Positions 1 to 9,866 of a stretch of DNA of 64,000 nucleotides are shown in pieces (within the stretch, counting starts at the first letter, position 1; every line of letters starts with the position of its first letter). The stretch is from Streptomyces sp. XY006 (GTDB lineage: Bacteria > Actinomycetota > Actinomycetes > Streptomycetales > Streptomycetaceae), in assembly GCF_002237655.1 (NCBI RefSeq), contig NZ_NOKT01000020.1, positions 62,001 through 126,000 of the forward strand, given 5' to 3'. The translations under genes and the position numbers were made by a program. The notes beneath the pieces are model-generated. The model had not been told where the DNA came from. It was given only the letters and a program-made list of their open reading frames with translations, and did no database searches.

Positions 1-1
1 C

Positions 2-241
2 TTCGACGTGGCCGGCCCCGAGTCCGACCAGGGTCTCGCCGTCACCGTCAACGTCGTCGAGGAGCTCGGCGCCGACGCCTACGTCTACGGCACCGCCAAG
101 CTCGGCGACGACTCCAAGGACCTCGTCGTCCGCGTCAACGGCCGTGACGTCCCGGAGAAGGGCAGCCAGCTGCGCGTCGTCCCGCGCTCCGGCGAGACCC
201 ACGTGTTCTCCACGTCGAGCGGCGAGCGCCTCTCCGACTGA
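2..241 (+). CDS. msiK: MsiK-type sugar ABC transporter ATPase, C-terminal part (5' end outside window)
   Basis: Only the last 79 residues are present; the frame is open to the window edge, so the start lies upstream. The visible part is the C-terminal TOBE/OB regulatory domain of a MalK-type ATPase, with the typical run VEELGADAYVYG and a VVPRSGETHVFS end. MsiK is the shared ATPase that energises several sugar importers (cellobiose, maltose and others) at the cytoplasmic membrane of Streptomyces. The catalytic domain cannot be checked here. The identification rests on the C-terminal motifs plus gene order. Confidence 0.8.
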   Translation, partial: FDVAGPESDQGLAVTVNVVEELGADAYVYGTAKLGDDSKDLVVRVNGRDVPEKGSQLRVVPRSGETHVFSTSSGERLSD

Positions 242-287
242 TCAACCGGCGAACGCACAACCCCGGGTGAATCACCCAGGTTGACGA

Positions 288-321
288 AGAAGGGCCCCGC
301 GAGCTGCTGCGGGGCCCTTCT
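288..321 (+). terminator. Intrinsic terminator after msiK
   Basis: A perfect 13-bp inverted repeat (AGAAGGGCCCCGC, 8-nt loop, GCGGGGCCCTTCT) begins 47 bp after the msiK stop. As usual in Streptomyces there is only a weak T run after it. Confidence 0.85.
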
Positions 322-460
322 CGTTGTCGACAAATACCCCGGCAGACCGGACGTTTCGAGCGTTGTGCGTCAACCCAGTACCCAAAAAGGGGCACTTCCT
401 CATCCCCCGAACCGGTGACTAAATGTCTACAAACCATTACCGGGCGCTACCCTCACACGC

Positions 461-916
461 GTGAAGCACTCCAACAACCCACAGACGCGACGCGGCCGGG
501 GCCCCGCCCGCCGGATCGGCCGCACCCTCGCTTTCGTCCTGCCCGTCGTCCTGGTGCTCTCCGGGACCCTCGCGGTCACCCGAGTCAACTGGTCGGGCTA
601 CTCCACCGACCCGGTGCTCACCGCAGCGGACACCGCCACGTCCGCCGGCGCCTCCCGCGCCGCCAAGCGCGCCCCGCAGGACGTCCTGCGCGACAGGCTG
701 CTGACCGAGCTGCAGGAGGAGAACCCGGGCGTCGCCCTCACCCACCTCCAGCAGGCCGTCAACGGCCGCCCGTCGCTGGCGAAGCACTGCAAGTCCATCG
801 CCCGGGCCCTCGGCGAGGCGGCCGTCCGGGTCTATGGCCCGACCCGCGCCCAGTCCTACGCCCGCCCGGTCTGCGACACGGCCTTCGCCACAGGTGTCGC
901 CGCGGCACACAGCTGA
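461..916 (+). CDS. Small membrane-anchored or secreted protein of unknown function
   Basis: 151 residues from a GTG start. The N-terminus is basic (residues 1-22) and is followed by one hydrophobic segment at about 23-42 (TLAFVLPVVLVLSGTLAV), which fits a signal anchor or an uncleaved signal peptide. The rest is soluble, with two cysteines (in LAKHCKSI and RPVCDTAF) that could pair outside the cell. It stands alone after the msiK terminator. I do not recognise a family. Confidence 0.7.
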   Translation: MKHSNNPQTRRGRGPARRIGRTLAFVLPVVLVLSGTLAVTRVNWSGYSTDPVLTAADTATSAGASRAAKRAPQDVLRDRLLTELQEENPGVALTHLQQAVNGRPSLAKHCKSIARALGEAAVRVYGPTRAQSYARPVCDTAFATGVAAAHS

Positions 917-1019
917 GCGCCCCACTCCGGCGCAGGCCGCCGGACCAGCAGGGCGAGAAAGCCCGTCACACACGACGCGGGAAGCCTCTTCCCCCCGTCG
1001 CCCCGGGCGGGACGCCACG

Positions 1020-1025
1020 TACAGT
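1020..1025 (+). promoter_or_regulatory. -10 box TACAGT of a probably leaderless gene
   Basis: TACAGT lies 8 nt before the ATG at 1034 and no ribosome binding site is present, so transcription probably starts at or next to the start codon. Confidence 0.5.
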
Positions 1026-1033
1026 TCGGTCTC

Positions 1034-1765
1034 ATGAGCGATCCGAACGCCGCGTCCCGCCCCGTTCAAGCCGTCGTTCTGGCCGGCGGCCAGGGCTCCC
1101 GGCTGCGTCCGTACACCGACGACCGGCCCAAGCCGATGGTCGAGATCCCCGGGACGGGGACTCCGATCATCGGCCATCAGCTGTCCTGGCTCGCCGAGGA
1201 GGGCGTGACGGACGTCGTGGTCTCCTGCGGCCACCTCGCCGATGTGCTCCAGAAGTGGCTGGAGACGGCCGAACTGCCCCTGTCCGTCACCACCGTCGTC
1301 GAGCCCGAGCCCCTCGGCCGCGGCGGCGGTCTCAAGTACGCCGCGGCGCGTCTCCCTCACCCCGACCGGCCCTGGTACGCCACCAACGGGGACATCTGGA
1401 CGCGGTTCTCGCTGCGCGACATGGCCGGCTTCCACGCCGAGCGTGACGCGATCGCGACGGTGGCGCTGGCGCGCCCCCGGCTGCCGTGGGGCGCGGTGAA
1501 GACCGACGGCTTCGGCCACATCACCGACTTCATCGAGGCCCCGCCCTCGACGTTCGAGATCAACGCGGGTGTCTACGTCTTCTCCCCCGAGTTCGCGGGG
1601 CTGCTGCCGCAGCGCGGAGACCACGAGCGGACGACGTTTCCGCATCTGGCCCGGGAGCGGCGCCTCGCCGGGTTCACGATCCCGCAGGGCTCGTACTGGC
1701 GGGCCATCGACACGGCGAAGGACCTCACGGAGGCGGCCAAGGAACTGGCAGCCCTGAGCCGCTGA
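1034..1765 (+). CDS. Sugar-phosphate nucleotidyltransferase
   Basis: 243 residues with the nucleotidyltransferase signature near the N-terminus (VVLAGGQGSRLRPYTDDRPKPM, read in two parts: GGxGxRLxP and the RPKPM loop) and the sugar-site segments GRGGGLKYA and ATNGDIW. Such enzymes make NDP-sugars from a sugar-1-phosphate and NTP for cell-wall glycans. The substrate (glucose- or mannose-1-phosphate) cannot be told from sequence alone. It is shorter than bifunctional GlmU or ManC types and lacks a C-terminal left-handed beta-helix. It is convergent with the DoxX gene. Confidence 0.88.
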   Translation: MSDPNAASRPVQAVVLAGGQGSRLRPYTDDRPKPMVEIPGTGTPIIGHQLSWLAEEGVTDVVVSCGHLADVLQKWLETAELPLSVTTVVEPEPLGRGGGLKYAAARLPHPDRPWYATNGDIWTRFSLRDMAGFHAERDAIATVALARPRLPWGAVKTDGFGHITDFIEAPPSTFEINAGVYVFSPEFAGLLPQRGDHERTTFPHLARERRLAGFTIPQGSYWRAIDTAKDLTEAAKELAALSR

Positions 1766-2099
1766 GCACACCACCCGCGCCCTCCAGACACCGGACATGG
1801 CCAAGGGCCCGCACCCCCGGCTAGCCAGCCGACCAGCGCCCAGGCAGGTCCGGGCCCCGCACCTCCCGGCCGGCCAGGGGGGCGCTGAGGACCCGTCTGC
1901 GGCCTCCCGGCACCGGGCATCGGCAAGGGGGCCCGCACTTCCGGCCAGCCAGCCACAGGGGGGCGCCGAGGACGCCGTCCGCAGCCTCCCGGCACCCCGG
2001 CAACGACAAGGCCCCACCCCCTCCCGGCCGGACGGCACCCCGCATCGGCGAGGCCCCGCCCCTCCCGGCAAGCCGGTCAGCCCGCGCCCCGGCATCGGC
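1766..2099. repeat. Intergenic array of degenerate GC-rich repeats
   Basis: The 382-bp convergent gap after the nucleotidyltransferase holds diverged copies of a motif around CAAGGGCCCGCACCTCCCGG, alternating with GGCCAGCCAGCC and CTCCCGGCACC segments (for example near 1801, 1851, 1926, 2008 and 2061). The last copy is the perfect hairpin at 2100. No coding potential beyond out-of-frame shadows. Confidence 0.7.
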
Positions 2100-2131
2100 A
2101 AGGGCCCCGCACCTCCCGGTGCGGGGCCCTT
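2100..2131. terminator. Bidirectional intrinsic terminator between convergent genes
   Basis: A perfect 14-bp stem, AAGGGCCCCGCACC with loop TCCC and GGTGCGGGGCCCTT, lies 17 bp after the stop of the minus-strand DoxX gene. It can also stop readthrough from the plus-strand nucleotidyltransferase. Confidence 0.85.
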
Positions 2132-2147
2132 GGCGTGTGCCGGGCGG

Positions 2148-3851
2148 CTAGCCCAGGAGGCCGCCCACCAGACCCGGGCGGCCCGTGGACGAGGAGCCGT
2201 CGCCGCCCGTGCCGCCACCGCCGGTCGAGCCCGAGCCGCCCGTGGCGCTGCCGCCGGACGTGGGACCGGAGGTCGTGGTCGGCGCCTGGTCGACCGGGGA
2301 GGACTGCTGGGGCGGGGCCTGGCCGCCGGTGCCCTGCGTCTGGCTCGGAGAGCCGCCGGTGACCGTGCCGGTGTCGCGGGTGGCGTCCGGCCGGGTCGTG
2401 GTGCCCGCGCTGGGGCTGGCCGAGCCGGCCGTGGCGCCCTGCGTGGGCGAGGTGGAGGCCGACGGCGTCCGCTTCTCCTGCCGCTTGCCGGGCTCGCCGG
2501 GCAGCGGGGAGCCGGGCAGTTCGTTGCGCGGGGCCTCGCCGGGGCCCGGGACGACGACCCGGTCGGCGTCGCGGACGGCACCGCCGAGCAGCGAGCCGAC
2601 GAGCAGCGTCAGGCCGATGGCGACGGCGGTGACCAGGGCGCCCCGGCGCAGCACGTAGCGGCGCAGGTCCCAGATGTCGGCGCGGGGGCCGAGGCGCCGC
2701 CAGGCGCTGCCGGCCAGGCGGCCGTCGACGGAGTAGACGGGCGCTCCGGCGATGATCAGCGGGGACCAGGCGGCCAGGTAGATGATGTCGGGCGTCTCGT
2801 AGGCCGGGACGCTCTTCCAGCTGACGGTGACCAGCAGCGCGGCGGAGAGCAGGGCGCCGAAGGCCGCGGCGACGCGCTGCCAGCAGCCCAGGACCGTCAG
2901 GACGCCGACGATGACCTGCGCGAAGGCGATGACCAGGCCGGAGCCCACCGGGTGTTCGAGGGCGAACTGGCGCAGCGGCTCGGCGACTTCCCAGGGGTGC
3001 AGGGTGTTCAGCCACTTCACCATGGAGCCGCGCTTGCCGCCGTCGAAGTAGACGGGGTCGCACAGCTTGCCCATGCCGGCGTAGATGGAGATGAAGCCGA
3101 GGAAGACGCGCAGCGGGAGCAGGACGACGCCGAGGTTCATGCGGCGGCCCGGGTAGTAGGCGTGCCGCGCCGGGTCGTCGCCGTGCCGCCTGGAGCGCCG
3201 CCCGGCCGTCTCCTCCTCGCCGGGGAGTTCCTCGAAATCGGCTTCCGTGTAGGCGGGTTCGTCGTAGGCGGCTTCGTCGTAGGCGCTGCCGACCGTACGC
3301 ATGGGCGGCAGCAGCCGGGTGCCGTCGGCGGGGTCGTGGGAGCGCTGGGGGCCGACCACGGGGGTCTCGACGGTCTGGACGAGGTCGTCCTCGTAGCCGT
3401 CGCCCGGGTACCCGGTGGCGTAGCCCGCGCCCTCGTGGCCGTCCACGCGCGAGATGACCTGGGTGGCGCCGGCGTCGGCGGGGGGCTCCTCGGCGTGCCG
3501 GACACTCTCGTGCCGCACGGCCTGCAGCAGCCGGTGGGCGCCGGTGTCGTCGGGCGCGGATCTGCCGCTCCAGACGACCGGCCGGCGCCGGGTGGTGGCC
3601 CCGTCCGCCGCGCCCCCGGCGGTGACGACGGGGATGCGGGCGGTGTCCTCGGTGGCGTTCAGATGCCGTGCGACCCGGGGGGACTGGACGCGACGCGTCG
3701 ATCCGCCCAACTGCACGCGGAAACTCGCGTGGTTGACGATGACCTGCGCCGGGTCGCTCGGCACCTTCACCATGCTCAGCGCGGGAGCGTCGTCGAGTCC
3801 CGACGAGCGGTCCCCCGTGAGTGTGCGGGGTGTTCTGGTGTCCACACTCAT
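2148..3851 (-). CDS. DoxX-family membrane protein with long disordered tails
   Basis: 567 residues. About 240 residues of low-complexity N-terminus are followed by a DoxX-like four-helix membrane core (about 240-430: VLLPLRVFLGFISIYAGMGK, VIAFAQVIVGVLTVLG, FGALLSAALLVTV, IIYLAAWSPLIIAG) with the DoxX hallmark GMGKL, then a further helix and a Ser/Thr/Pro/Gly-rich tail of about 110 residues. DoxX proteins are membrane subunits tied to thiol/oxidative-stress complexes in mycobacteria; the role here is unknown. The inverted repeat at 3852-3874 abuts the start codon. Confidence 0.8.
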   Translation of the reverse strand: MSVDTRTPRTLTGDRSSGLDDAPALSMVKVPSDPAQVIVNHASFRVQLGGSTRRVQSPRVARHLNATEDTARIPVVTAGGAADGATTRRRPVVWSGRSAPDDTGAHRLLQAVRHESVRHAEEPPADAGATQVISRVDGHEGAGYATGYPGDGYEDDLVQTVETPVVGPQRSHDPADGTRLLPPMRTVGSAYDEAAYDEPAYTEADFEELPGEEETAGRRSRRHGDDPARHAYYPGRRMNLGVVLLPLRVFLGFISIYAGMGKLCDPVYFDGGKRGSMVKWLNTLHPWEVAEPLRQFALEHPVGSGLVIAFAQVIVGVLTVLGCWQRVAAAFGALLSAALLVTVSWKSVPAYETPDIIYLAAWSPLIIAGAPVYSVDGRLAGSAWRRLGPRADIWDLRRYVLRRGALVTAVAIGLTLLVGSLLGGAVRDADRVVVPGPGEAPRNELPGSPLPGEPGKRQEKRTPSASTSPTQGATAGSASPSAGTTTRPDATRDTGTVTGGSPSQTQGTGGQAPPQQSSPVDQAPTTTSGPTSGGSATGGSGSTGGGGTGGDGSSSTGRPGLVGGLLG

Positions 3852-3874
3852 CTAACCGAGTGACGTCGGGTTAG
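3852..3874. promoter_or_regulatory. Inverted repeat at the start of the DoxX gene
   Basis: CTAACC and GGTTAG arms are separated by 11 bp (GAGTGACGTCG) immediately upstream of the ATG at 3851. The place suits an operator or a 5' hairpin; no regulator is implied. Confidence 0.4.
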
Positions 3875-3979
3875 GACACTGCTTTGACCCGCCCTATCTG
3901 TCCGGACCCCGTCAAGCTTGTCCTCGTCGCCCCGATGACCCCGCAATTACCCCGCACGGGTGAAGTGCCGGACACGTGT

Positions 3980-4921
3980 TCAGGCGCGTCGGCGAGCCGC
4001 CTCGTAGAGCACGATGCCCGCCGCCACACCGGCGTTGAGCGACTCGGCGCCACCCGGCATGGGGATCCGCACCCGGAAGTCACAGGTCTCCCCGACGAGC
4101 CGGGACAGGCCCTTGCCCTCGCTGCCGACGACGATCGCGACCGGGCCCTCCAGGGCCTCCAGCTCGGTCAGTTCGACGTCACCGTCGGCGGCGAGTCCGA
4201 CGACCACGACACCGGCCTTCTTGTACGCCTCCAGCGCGCGCGTCAGATTCGTGGCGCGGGCGACGGGCGTCCGGGCGGCCGTACCGGCGGACGTCTTCCA
4301 GGCACCGGCCGTCATCCCGGCGGCCCGCCGCTCGGGCACCACGACGCCGTGCCCGCCGAAGGCGGAGACGGACCGGACGACCGCGCCCAGGTTGCGCGGG
4401 TCGGTGACGCCGTCCAGCGCGACGATCAGCGGGTCGGCACCCTCGTCGGCGGCGGCGTCGAGCAGGTCCTCGGGGTGGGCGTACTCGTACGGCGGGACCT
4501 GGAGGACCAGGCCCTGGTGGTTCAGCCCGTTGGTCATCCGGTCGAGCTCGGGGCGCGGCGCCTCCATGAGGTTGATGCCGCCGCGCTCGGCCGCGAGTTG
4601 CAGGGCCTCGCGCACCCGCTCGTCGTTGTCGATGAACTGCTGGACGTACAGCGTGGAGGCGGGCACGCCCTCGCGCAGGGCCTCGTAGACCGGGTTGCGG
4701 CCGACGACCAGCTCGGAGGCCGACTTGCCGCCGCGCCCGCGGGCCGCGGGGCGGCGCGAGGTCTGGCGCGCCTTGGCGTTCGCGAGCCGGTTCTTCTTGT
4801 GTCCCTTGCGCATCTCGGCGGGCGGGGTGGGGCCCTTGCCCTCCAGGCCCTTGCGCCGCTGGCCGCCACTGCCGACCTGCGCGCCCTTCTTGCCGGACAT
4901 GCGGCGGTTGTTGGCTGCCAT
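3980..4921 (-). CDS. rlmB: 23S rRNA (guanosine 2'-O)-methyltransferase, TrmH/SpoU family (RlmB-like)
   Basis: 313 residues. A basic, flexible N-terminus (1-80) precedes an L30e-like substrate-binding domain (VVGRNPVYEAL onwards) and the SpoU methyltransferase domain with its three knot motifs: ALDGVTDPRNLGAVVRS, IVVGSEGKGLS and RIPMPGGAESLNAGVAAGI. The enzyme uses S-adenosylmethionine to methylate a ribose, G2251 in the E. coli relative; the target here is inferred from the family. The start ATG at 4921 has AGGTAGG upstream. It lies after cysS, with a terminator-like hairpin between them. Confidence 0.9.
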   Translation of the reverse strand: MAANNRRMSGKKGAQVGSGGQRRKGLEGKGPTPPAEMRKGHKKNRLANAKARQTSRRPAARGRGGKSASELVVGRNPVYEALREGVPASTLYVQQFIDNDERVREALQLAAERGGINLMEAPRPELDRMTNGLNHQGLVLQVPPYEYAHPEDLLDAAADEGADPLIVALDGVTDPRNLGAVVRSVSAFGGHGVVVPERRAAGMTAGAWKTSAGTAARTPVARATNLTRALEAYKKAGVVVVGLAADGDVELTELEALEGPVAIVVGSEGKGLSRLVGETCDFRVRIPMPGGAESLNAGVAAGIVLYEAARRRA

Positions 4922-4977
4922 GACCTACCTGTCTCTGCTGTCGCCCTGGGGCGGTGAACTGCGTACGTCTATGAAGT

Positions 4978-5003
4978 GTGCCGCCCGGAGTCCCGGACGG
5001 CAC
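4978..5003 (-). terminator. Probable terminator after cysS
   Basis: An 11-bp stem with one mismatch (GTGCCGCCCGG / CCGGACGGCAC, 4-nt loop), starting 26 bp past the cysS stop on the minus strand. Confidence 0.6.
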
Positions 5004-5028
5004 AATCGATCTTCCGGCCGCGGCCGGG

Positions 5029-6423
<1,395 letters not shown>

Positions 6424-6472
6424 GGTTCCTAGGGTAGTGGGCCCTGGGGAGTGCGCGGCCCCGATCGGCCCG

Positions 6473-6973
6473 TCAGGCTCGTTCCGCGCGCACCACCAGG
6501 GCCGTCGCCACCGCCATCAGGCCTTCCTCGCGCCCCGGGAAGCCCAGACCGTCCGTGGTCGCGCCCGACACCGACACCGGGGCCCCGGCCGCCTCCGACA
6601 GGATCTTCTGCGCCTCGTCCCGGCGCTTGCCGATCTTCGGCCGGGGGCCCACCACCTGGACGGCGATGTTGCCGATGCGGAAGCCCGCCTCGCGCACGAT
6701 CCGGGCCGCCTCGGTGAGCAGCGTGACGCCGGACGCGCCCGACCACTCGGGCCGGCCCGTGCCGAAGTGCTGTCCGAGGTCGCCGAGGCCCGCGGCGGAG
6801 AAGAGGGCGTTGCAGGCGGCGTGGGCGACGACGTCGGCGTCGGAGTGGCCCGCCAGGCCCGGGCCCTCGCCCTCCCACTTCAGGCCGGCGCACCACAGGT
6901 CGCGGCCCTCCTCGAAGGCGTGGATGTCGGTGCCGATGCCGACCTGGGGCAGCGGGAAGCCGTCAGAAGCCAT
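6473..6973 (-). CDS. ispF: 2-C-methyl-D-erythritol 2,4-cyclodiphosphate synthase
   Basis: 166 residues, normal length. It carries the metal-binding DIHAF near the N-terminus, the GHSDADVVAHA motif and the ATTDGLGFPGREEG C-terminal segment. It converts CDP-methylerythritol 2-phosphate to the cyclodiphosphate in the non-mevalonate isoprenoid pathway. The start overlaps the end of ispD by 11 bp, so the two are translationally coupled. Confidence 0.97.
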   Translation of the reverse strand: MASDGFPLPQVGIGTDIHAFEEGRDLWCAGLKWEGEGPGLAGHSDADVVAHAACNALFSAAGLGDLGQHFGTGRPEWSGASGVTLLTEAARIVREAGFRIGNIAVQVVGPRPKIGKRRDEAQKILSEAAGAPVSVSGATTDGLGFPGREEGLMAVATALVVRAERA

Positions 6974-7727
6974 CGTTGAGCCTCCTGCGGGCCAGGACCG
7001 CCTCGGCGAGGACCAGGTCCAGGGGGCGGGTGACCTTGAAGGCCTCCTCGTGGCCGGGGACGGCCACGACCGTGAGGCCGAGCTGCTCGACCATGCCGGC
7101 GTCGTCGGTGACGTCCCCGGTGACCGTCTCGTGCGCCCGGACCAGCGTGGCCCGGTCGAAGCCCTGCGGTGTCTGCACCGCCCGCAGCCGCGCGCGCTCC
7201 GGCGTGGCGACGACGGGCTCGGGCTCGCCGGGCGTCCGCGCCGGCTCGACCTGCTTGACCGTGTCGGCGAGCGGCAGCGCCGGGACCACGGCCGGGGCGC
7301 CGTCGCGTACGGCCTCGATCACGGCGTCGACCGTGTCGACCGGGACCAGCGGCCGGGCCGCGTCGTGCACCAGCACGATGTCGTGGCCCGGCGGCAGCGC
7401 GTCCAGGCCGAGCTTCACGGACTCCTGTCGGCTCTGCCCGCCGGGGACGACGAGGAAGTCGGTCCGCTCGGGCAGCGCGTGGGCGTCGAGCAGCGACTTG
7501 ACCTCGGCGGCGCCGTCGGGCGGGGCCACGACCACGACCAGGGAGACGGCGCGGGAGGCGGCCATGGCGCGGACGGCGTGGATGAGCATGGGGGTGCCGC
7601 CCAGCGCGCGGAGCGCCTTGGGGGCGCCCGGGCCGAGCCGTACCCCACGGCCGGCGGCCGGGATCACGACCGCCGTACGGGCCGTCGCGGGGGCGGCGGG
7701 CGGCGAGGGACGCGAATCGTCAGACAT
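6963..7727 (-). CDS. ispD: 2-C-methyl-D-erythritol 4-phosphate cytidylyltransferase
   Basis: 254 residues. The nucleotide-binding loop VIPAAGRGVRLGPGAPKAL and the segments VHDAARPLVP and RAVQTPQGF are typical of IspD. It makes CDP-methylerythritol from CTP and MEP, one step before ADP-type phosphorylation and IspF. An AGGAA site sits before the ATG at 7727. A proline/alanine-rich extension of about 15 residues comes before the catalytic core. Confidence 0.96.
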   Translation of the reverse strand: MSDDSRPSPPAAPATARTAVVIPAAGRGVRLGPGAPKALRALGGTPMLIHAVRAMAASRAVSLVVVVAPPDGAAEVKSLLDAHALPERTDFLVVPGGQSRQESVKLGLDALPPGHDIVLVHDAARPLVPVDTVDAVIEAVRDGAPAVVPALPLADTVKQVEPARTPGEPEPVVATPERARLRAVQTPQGFDRATLVRAHETVTGDVTDDAGMVEQLGLTVVAVPGHEEAFKVTRPLDLVLAEAVLARRRLNDGF

Positions 7728-8022
7728 CGGTTCCTGTCAGGTTTGTGTGCTGGCCTGGCGTGGGTATGGCCTGGGAAGTGCCGGGCGCGACGCGCTCGAC
7801 CGGACCCTTCCGTGACGCTGGTCGAGCCGGCTGCCCGGGCCCGGCACGCCACACACCGGGGGCGTGAGTGATAGCACATCCCGGGGGTACGGCGCACCGG
7901 CGTTGAGGTACGAACATGCCGCAGCGCCCGGCGACAGGAATTTCGTCATCGGGCACCGCGGCATTTCGATGTGCTGAGCTGATCAGCGCAGTATTGATCG
8001 GCAGAGCGCTGAGCGACTCACC

Positions 8023-8505
8023 TCAGGAGGCGAGAACCTCGTCGAGCAGGGCCTCGGCCTTGTCCTCGTTGGTGTTCTCCGCGAGCGCGAGCTCGCTCAC
8101 CAGAATCTGGCGGGCCTTGGCGAGCATGCGCTTCTCACCGGCGGAGAGTCCGCGCTCGCGCTCACGACGCCACAGGTCACGCACGACTTCCGCGACCTTG
8201 ATGACATCGCCGGAGGCGAGCTTCTCCAGGTTTGCCTTGTAACGACGGGACCAGTTCGTGGGCTCCTCGGCGTACGGCGCGCGCAGCACCTCGAAGACCC
8301 GGTCCAGCCCGTCCTGACCGACCACATCACGCACGCCGACGAACTCCGCATTGTCCGCTGGCACACGTACCGTCAGGTCGCCCTGGGCGACCTTCAGCAC
8401 CAAGTAGGTCTTGTCCACGCCTTTGATCTGGCGAGTTTCGATGGCCTCGATCAGCGCGGCCCCGTGATGGGGATAGACCACGGTGTCGCCAACCTTGAAC
8501 GTCAT
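8023..8505 (-). CDS. carD: CarD-family RNA polymerase-binding transcription regulator
   Basis: 160 residues, matching mycobacterial CarD. The N-terminal Tudor-like RNA-polymerase interaction domain (FKVGDTVVYPHHGAALIE) is followed by a basic helical DNA-binding domain (NWSRRYKANLEKL, VVRDLWRRERERGLSAGE). CarD binds the beta subunit and stabilises open complexes at rRNA and other promoters. AAGGGG lies before the ATG. It is the gene upstream of ispD on the same strand, 295 bp away. Confidence 0.95.
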   Translation of the reverse strand: MTFKVGDTVVYPHHGAALIEAIETRQIKGVDKTYLVLKVAQGDLTVRVPADNAEFVGVRDVVGQDGLDRVFEVLRAPYAEEPTNWSRRYKANLEKLASGDVIKVAEVVRDLWRRERERGLSAGEKRMLAKARQILVSELALAENTNEDKAEALLDEVLAS

Positions 8506-9104
8506 GTGACAGGTACCCCTTCCGTGGCTATCCAGGGTAACACGGATACGGCGTCTACTGAATGGCGTTTTCGCAGGTCAGGGCATATCTCGGGGCTTGA
8601 CAACTCCGACAGGAACGTGCTTCGGACAGGGAGTGGAAGAAGGTATTCGCAGGTGGGAGCCACTGTCCGGGCCGAGTGAAACGCGTACGTTACACGCATC
8701 CGGAGCGCCGCCCAGACGGCCGAACATCCCGAAATGTCCGGTTCCATGTGATCGACTTCCGCTACTCCGTTCGGCGGCCCGAGCGGCTTCCCGCCGAATC
8801 CGGAATTGATCACGCGACCCCCGGACGAGCCCCGGGTGATCCATTTTCCGGGCGGCGCGCGCATTCCTTCACGGAAGTTTTGCGGTACGGCCCGGGACTC
8901 TTATGTGAATGCCGGACGAGCACCCGGCAATGTGACGCACGAGTCATGTGTGAAGCACGGGGCGGCTGAGACGCAGGTGGGATCGGAGGCGCCGGGGGGT
9001 CGGGTGCGCCCGCGCGGGAACGGCTCGGTAACCTAAGGCCCGCTGACAGACCCTTAGGGCGGCTTTATCGGCCGCTCCGTACGAGTCAAGGAGTTGCCGC
9101 CGCC
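8506..9104. other. 599-bp divergent intergenic region between carD and a lipoprotein gene
   Basis: No gene is convincing here. On the carD side a TACCCT element about 40 nt before the ATG (minus strand, near 8539-8544) could be its -10. On the other side an inverted repeat lies at 9032-9058. The DNA around 8640-8950 is less GC-rich than its surroundings and has no clear codon bias. Confidence 0.5.
9032..9058. promoter_or_regulatory. Inverted repeat upstream of the lipoprotein gene
   Basis: CCTAAGG and CCTTAGG are separated by 13 bp, ending 46 bp before the GTG at 9105. Candidate operator or promoter element. Confidence 0.35.
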
Positions 9105-9791
9105 GTGAGCAGCAGCCTTCGACGCGGCGCCCTCGCCGCTGCCGCCATCGCGTTCTCGGTCGCCTCGCTCGCCGCGTGCGGAGCCGGCCACAACGCCCAG
9201 ACGCTGGAGATCAAGCCGGACAACGCGGCCACGAGCGTCGGGGACATCAAGATCCAGAACGCGATCGTGATCACGCAGCCCGACCTCGAGTCGACCGGCC
9301 CGGCCGCGATCTCCGCGACCTTCTTCAACGAGGGCAGCACCGCCCAGACGCTGGAGTCCATCACCCTGCCCGGCACCGGCAAGACCGCCGAGCTGAAGCC
9401 GGCCAAGGGCGGCAGCCTGACCATCCCGGCCGGCGGCTCGCTGATCCTGGGCGGCAAGGACAACGCCACGGCGATGCTGCCGAGCAGCCGCGAGGCCGTG
9501 CAGGACGGCAACGCCCAGAAGGTCACCTTCACCTTCAGCAAGACGGGTGACGTGAGCCTGCGCGCGTTCGTCGTCCCGGCCGAGCACTACTTCAAGGAGT
9601 GGGGCCCGACCGAGGTCCCGGCCGCCCCGGGCGCGTCGGCCTCCCCGTCCGGCTCCGCGTCGGGCAGCCCCTCGGGCTCGCCGGCCGGCACCGAGAGCCC
9701 CGCGGCGGGCGAGACGCCGGGCGGCGAGGAGTCGCCGGCCACGCCGACCGACGCGGCCTCCGCCAGCGCGACGGCGGGCGCCGGGCACTGA
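9105..9791 (+). CDS. Lipoprotein of the DUF461 type
   Basis: 228 residues from GTG, with AAGGAG 12 nt upstream. The signal peptide ends in a lipobox (SLAACG, Cys at about residue 26), so the protein should be lipidated and exported. A beta-rich domain of about 140 residues follows (LEIKPDNAATSVGDIKIQNA, then AAISATFFNEG and GDVSLRAFVVP), resembling the copper-chaperone-like DUF461 fold, but I see no clear Met/His metal motif. The last 60 residues are Ser/Pro/Gly/Thr linker. Function not established. Confidence 0.8.
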   Translation: MSSSLRRGALAAAAIAFSVASLAACGAGHNAQTLEIKPDNAATSVGDIKIQNAIVITQPDLESTGPAAISATFFNEGSTAQTLESITLPGTGKTAELKPAKGGSLTIPAGGSLILGGKDNATAMLPSSREAVQDGNAQKVTFTFSKTGDVSLRAFVVPAEHYFKEWGPTEVPAAPGASASPSGSASGSPSGSPAGTESPAAGETPGGEESPATPTDAASASATAGAGH

Positions 9792-9810
9792 CGCCCACGG
9801 CACCGACACG

Positions 9811-9851
9811 ACGAAGGGCGGGACCTCTCCGGGAGAGGTCCCGCCCTTCGT
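9811..9851. terminator. Strong bidirectional terminator
   Basis: A perfect 19-bp stem (ACGAAGGGCGGGACCTCTC and its complement) with a 3-nt loop lies between the lipoprotein stop and the convergent phoP stop. Confidence 0.92.
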
Positions 9852-9866
9852 GTGTCACACGCCGGC

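Noticed and set aside
437..2581. 714-residue minus-strand open frame
   Set aside because: Proline/arginine/alanine-rich shadow opposite real genes; codon positions do not follow the GC3 pattern.
8597..8602. TTGACA as -35 of a plus-strand promoter
   Set aside because: No matching TANNNT about 17 nt downstream and the nearest plus-strand gene is 500 bp away.
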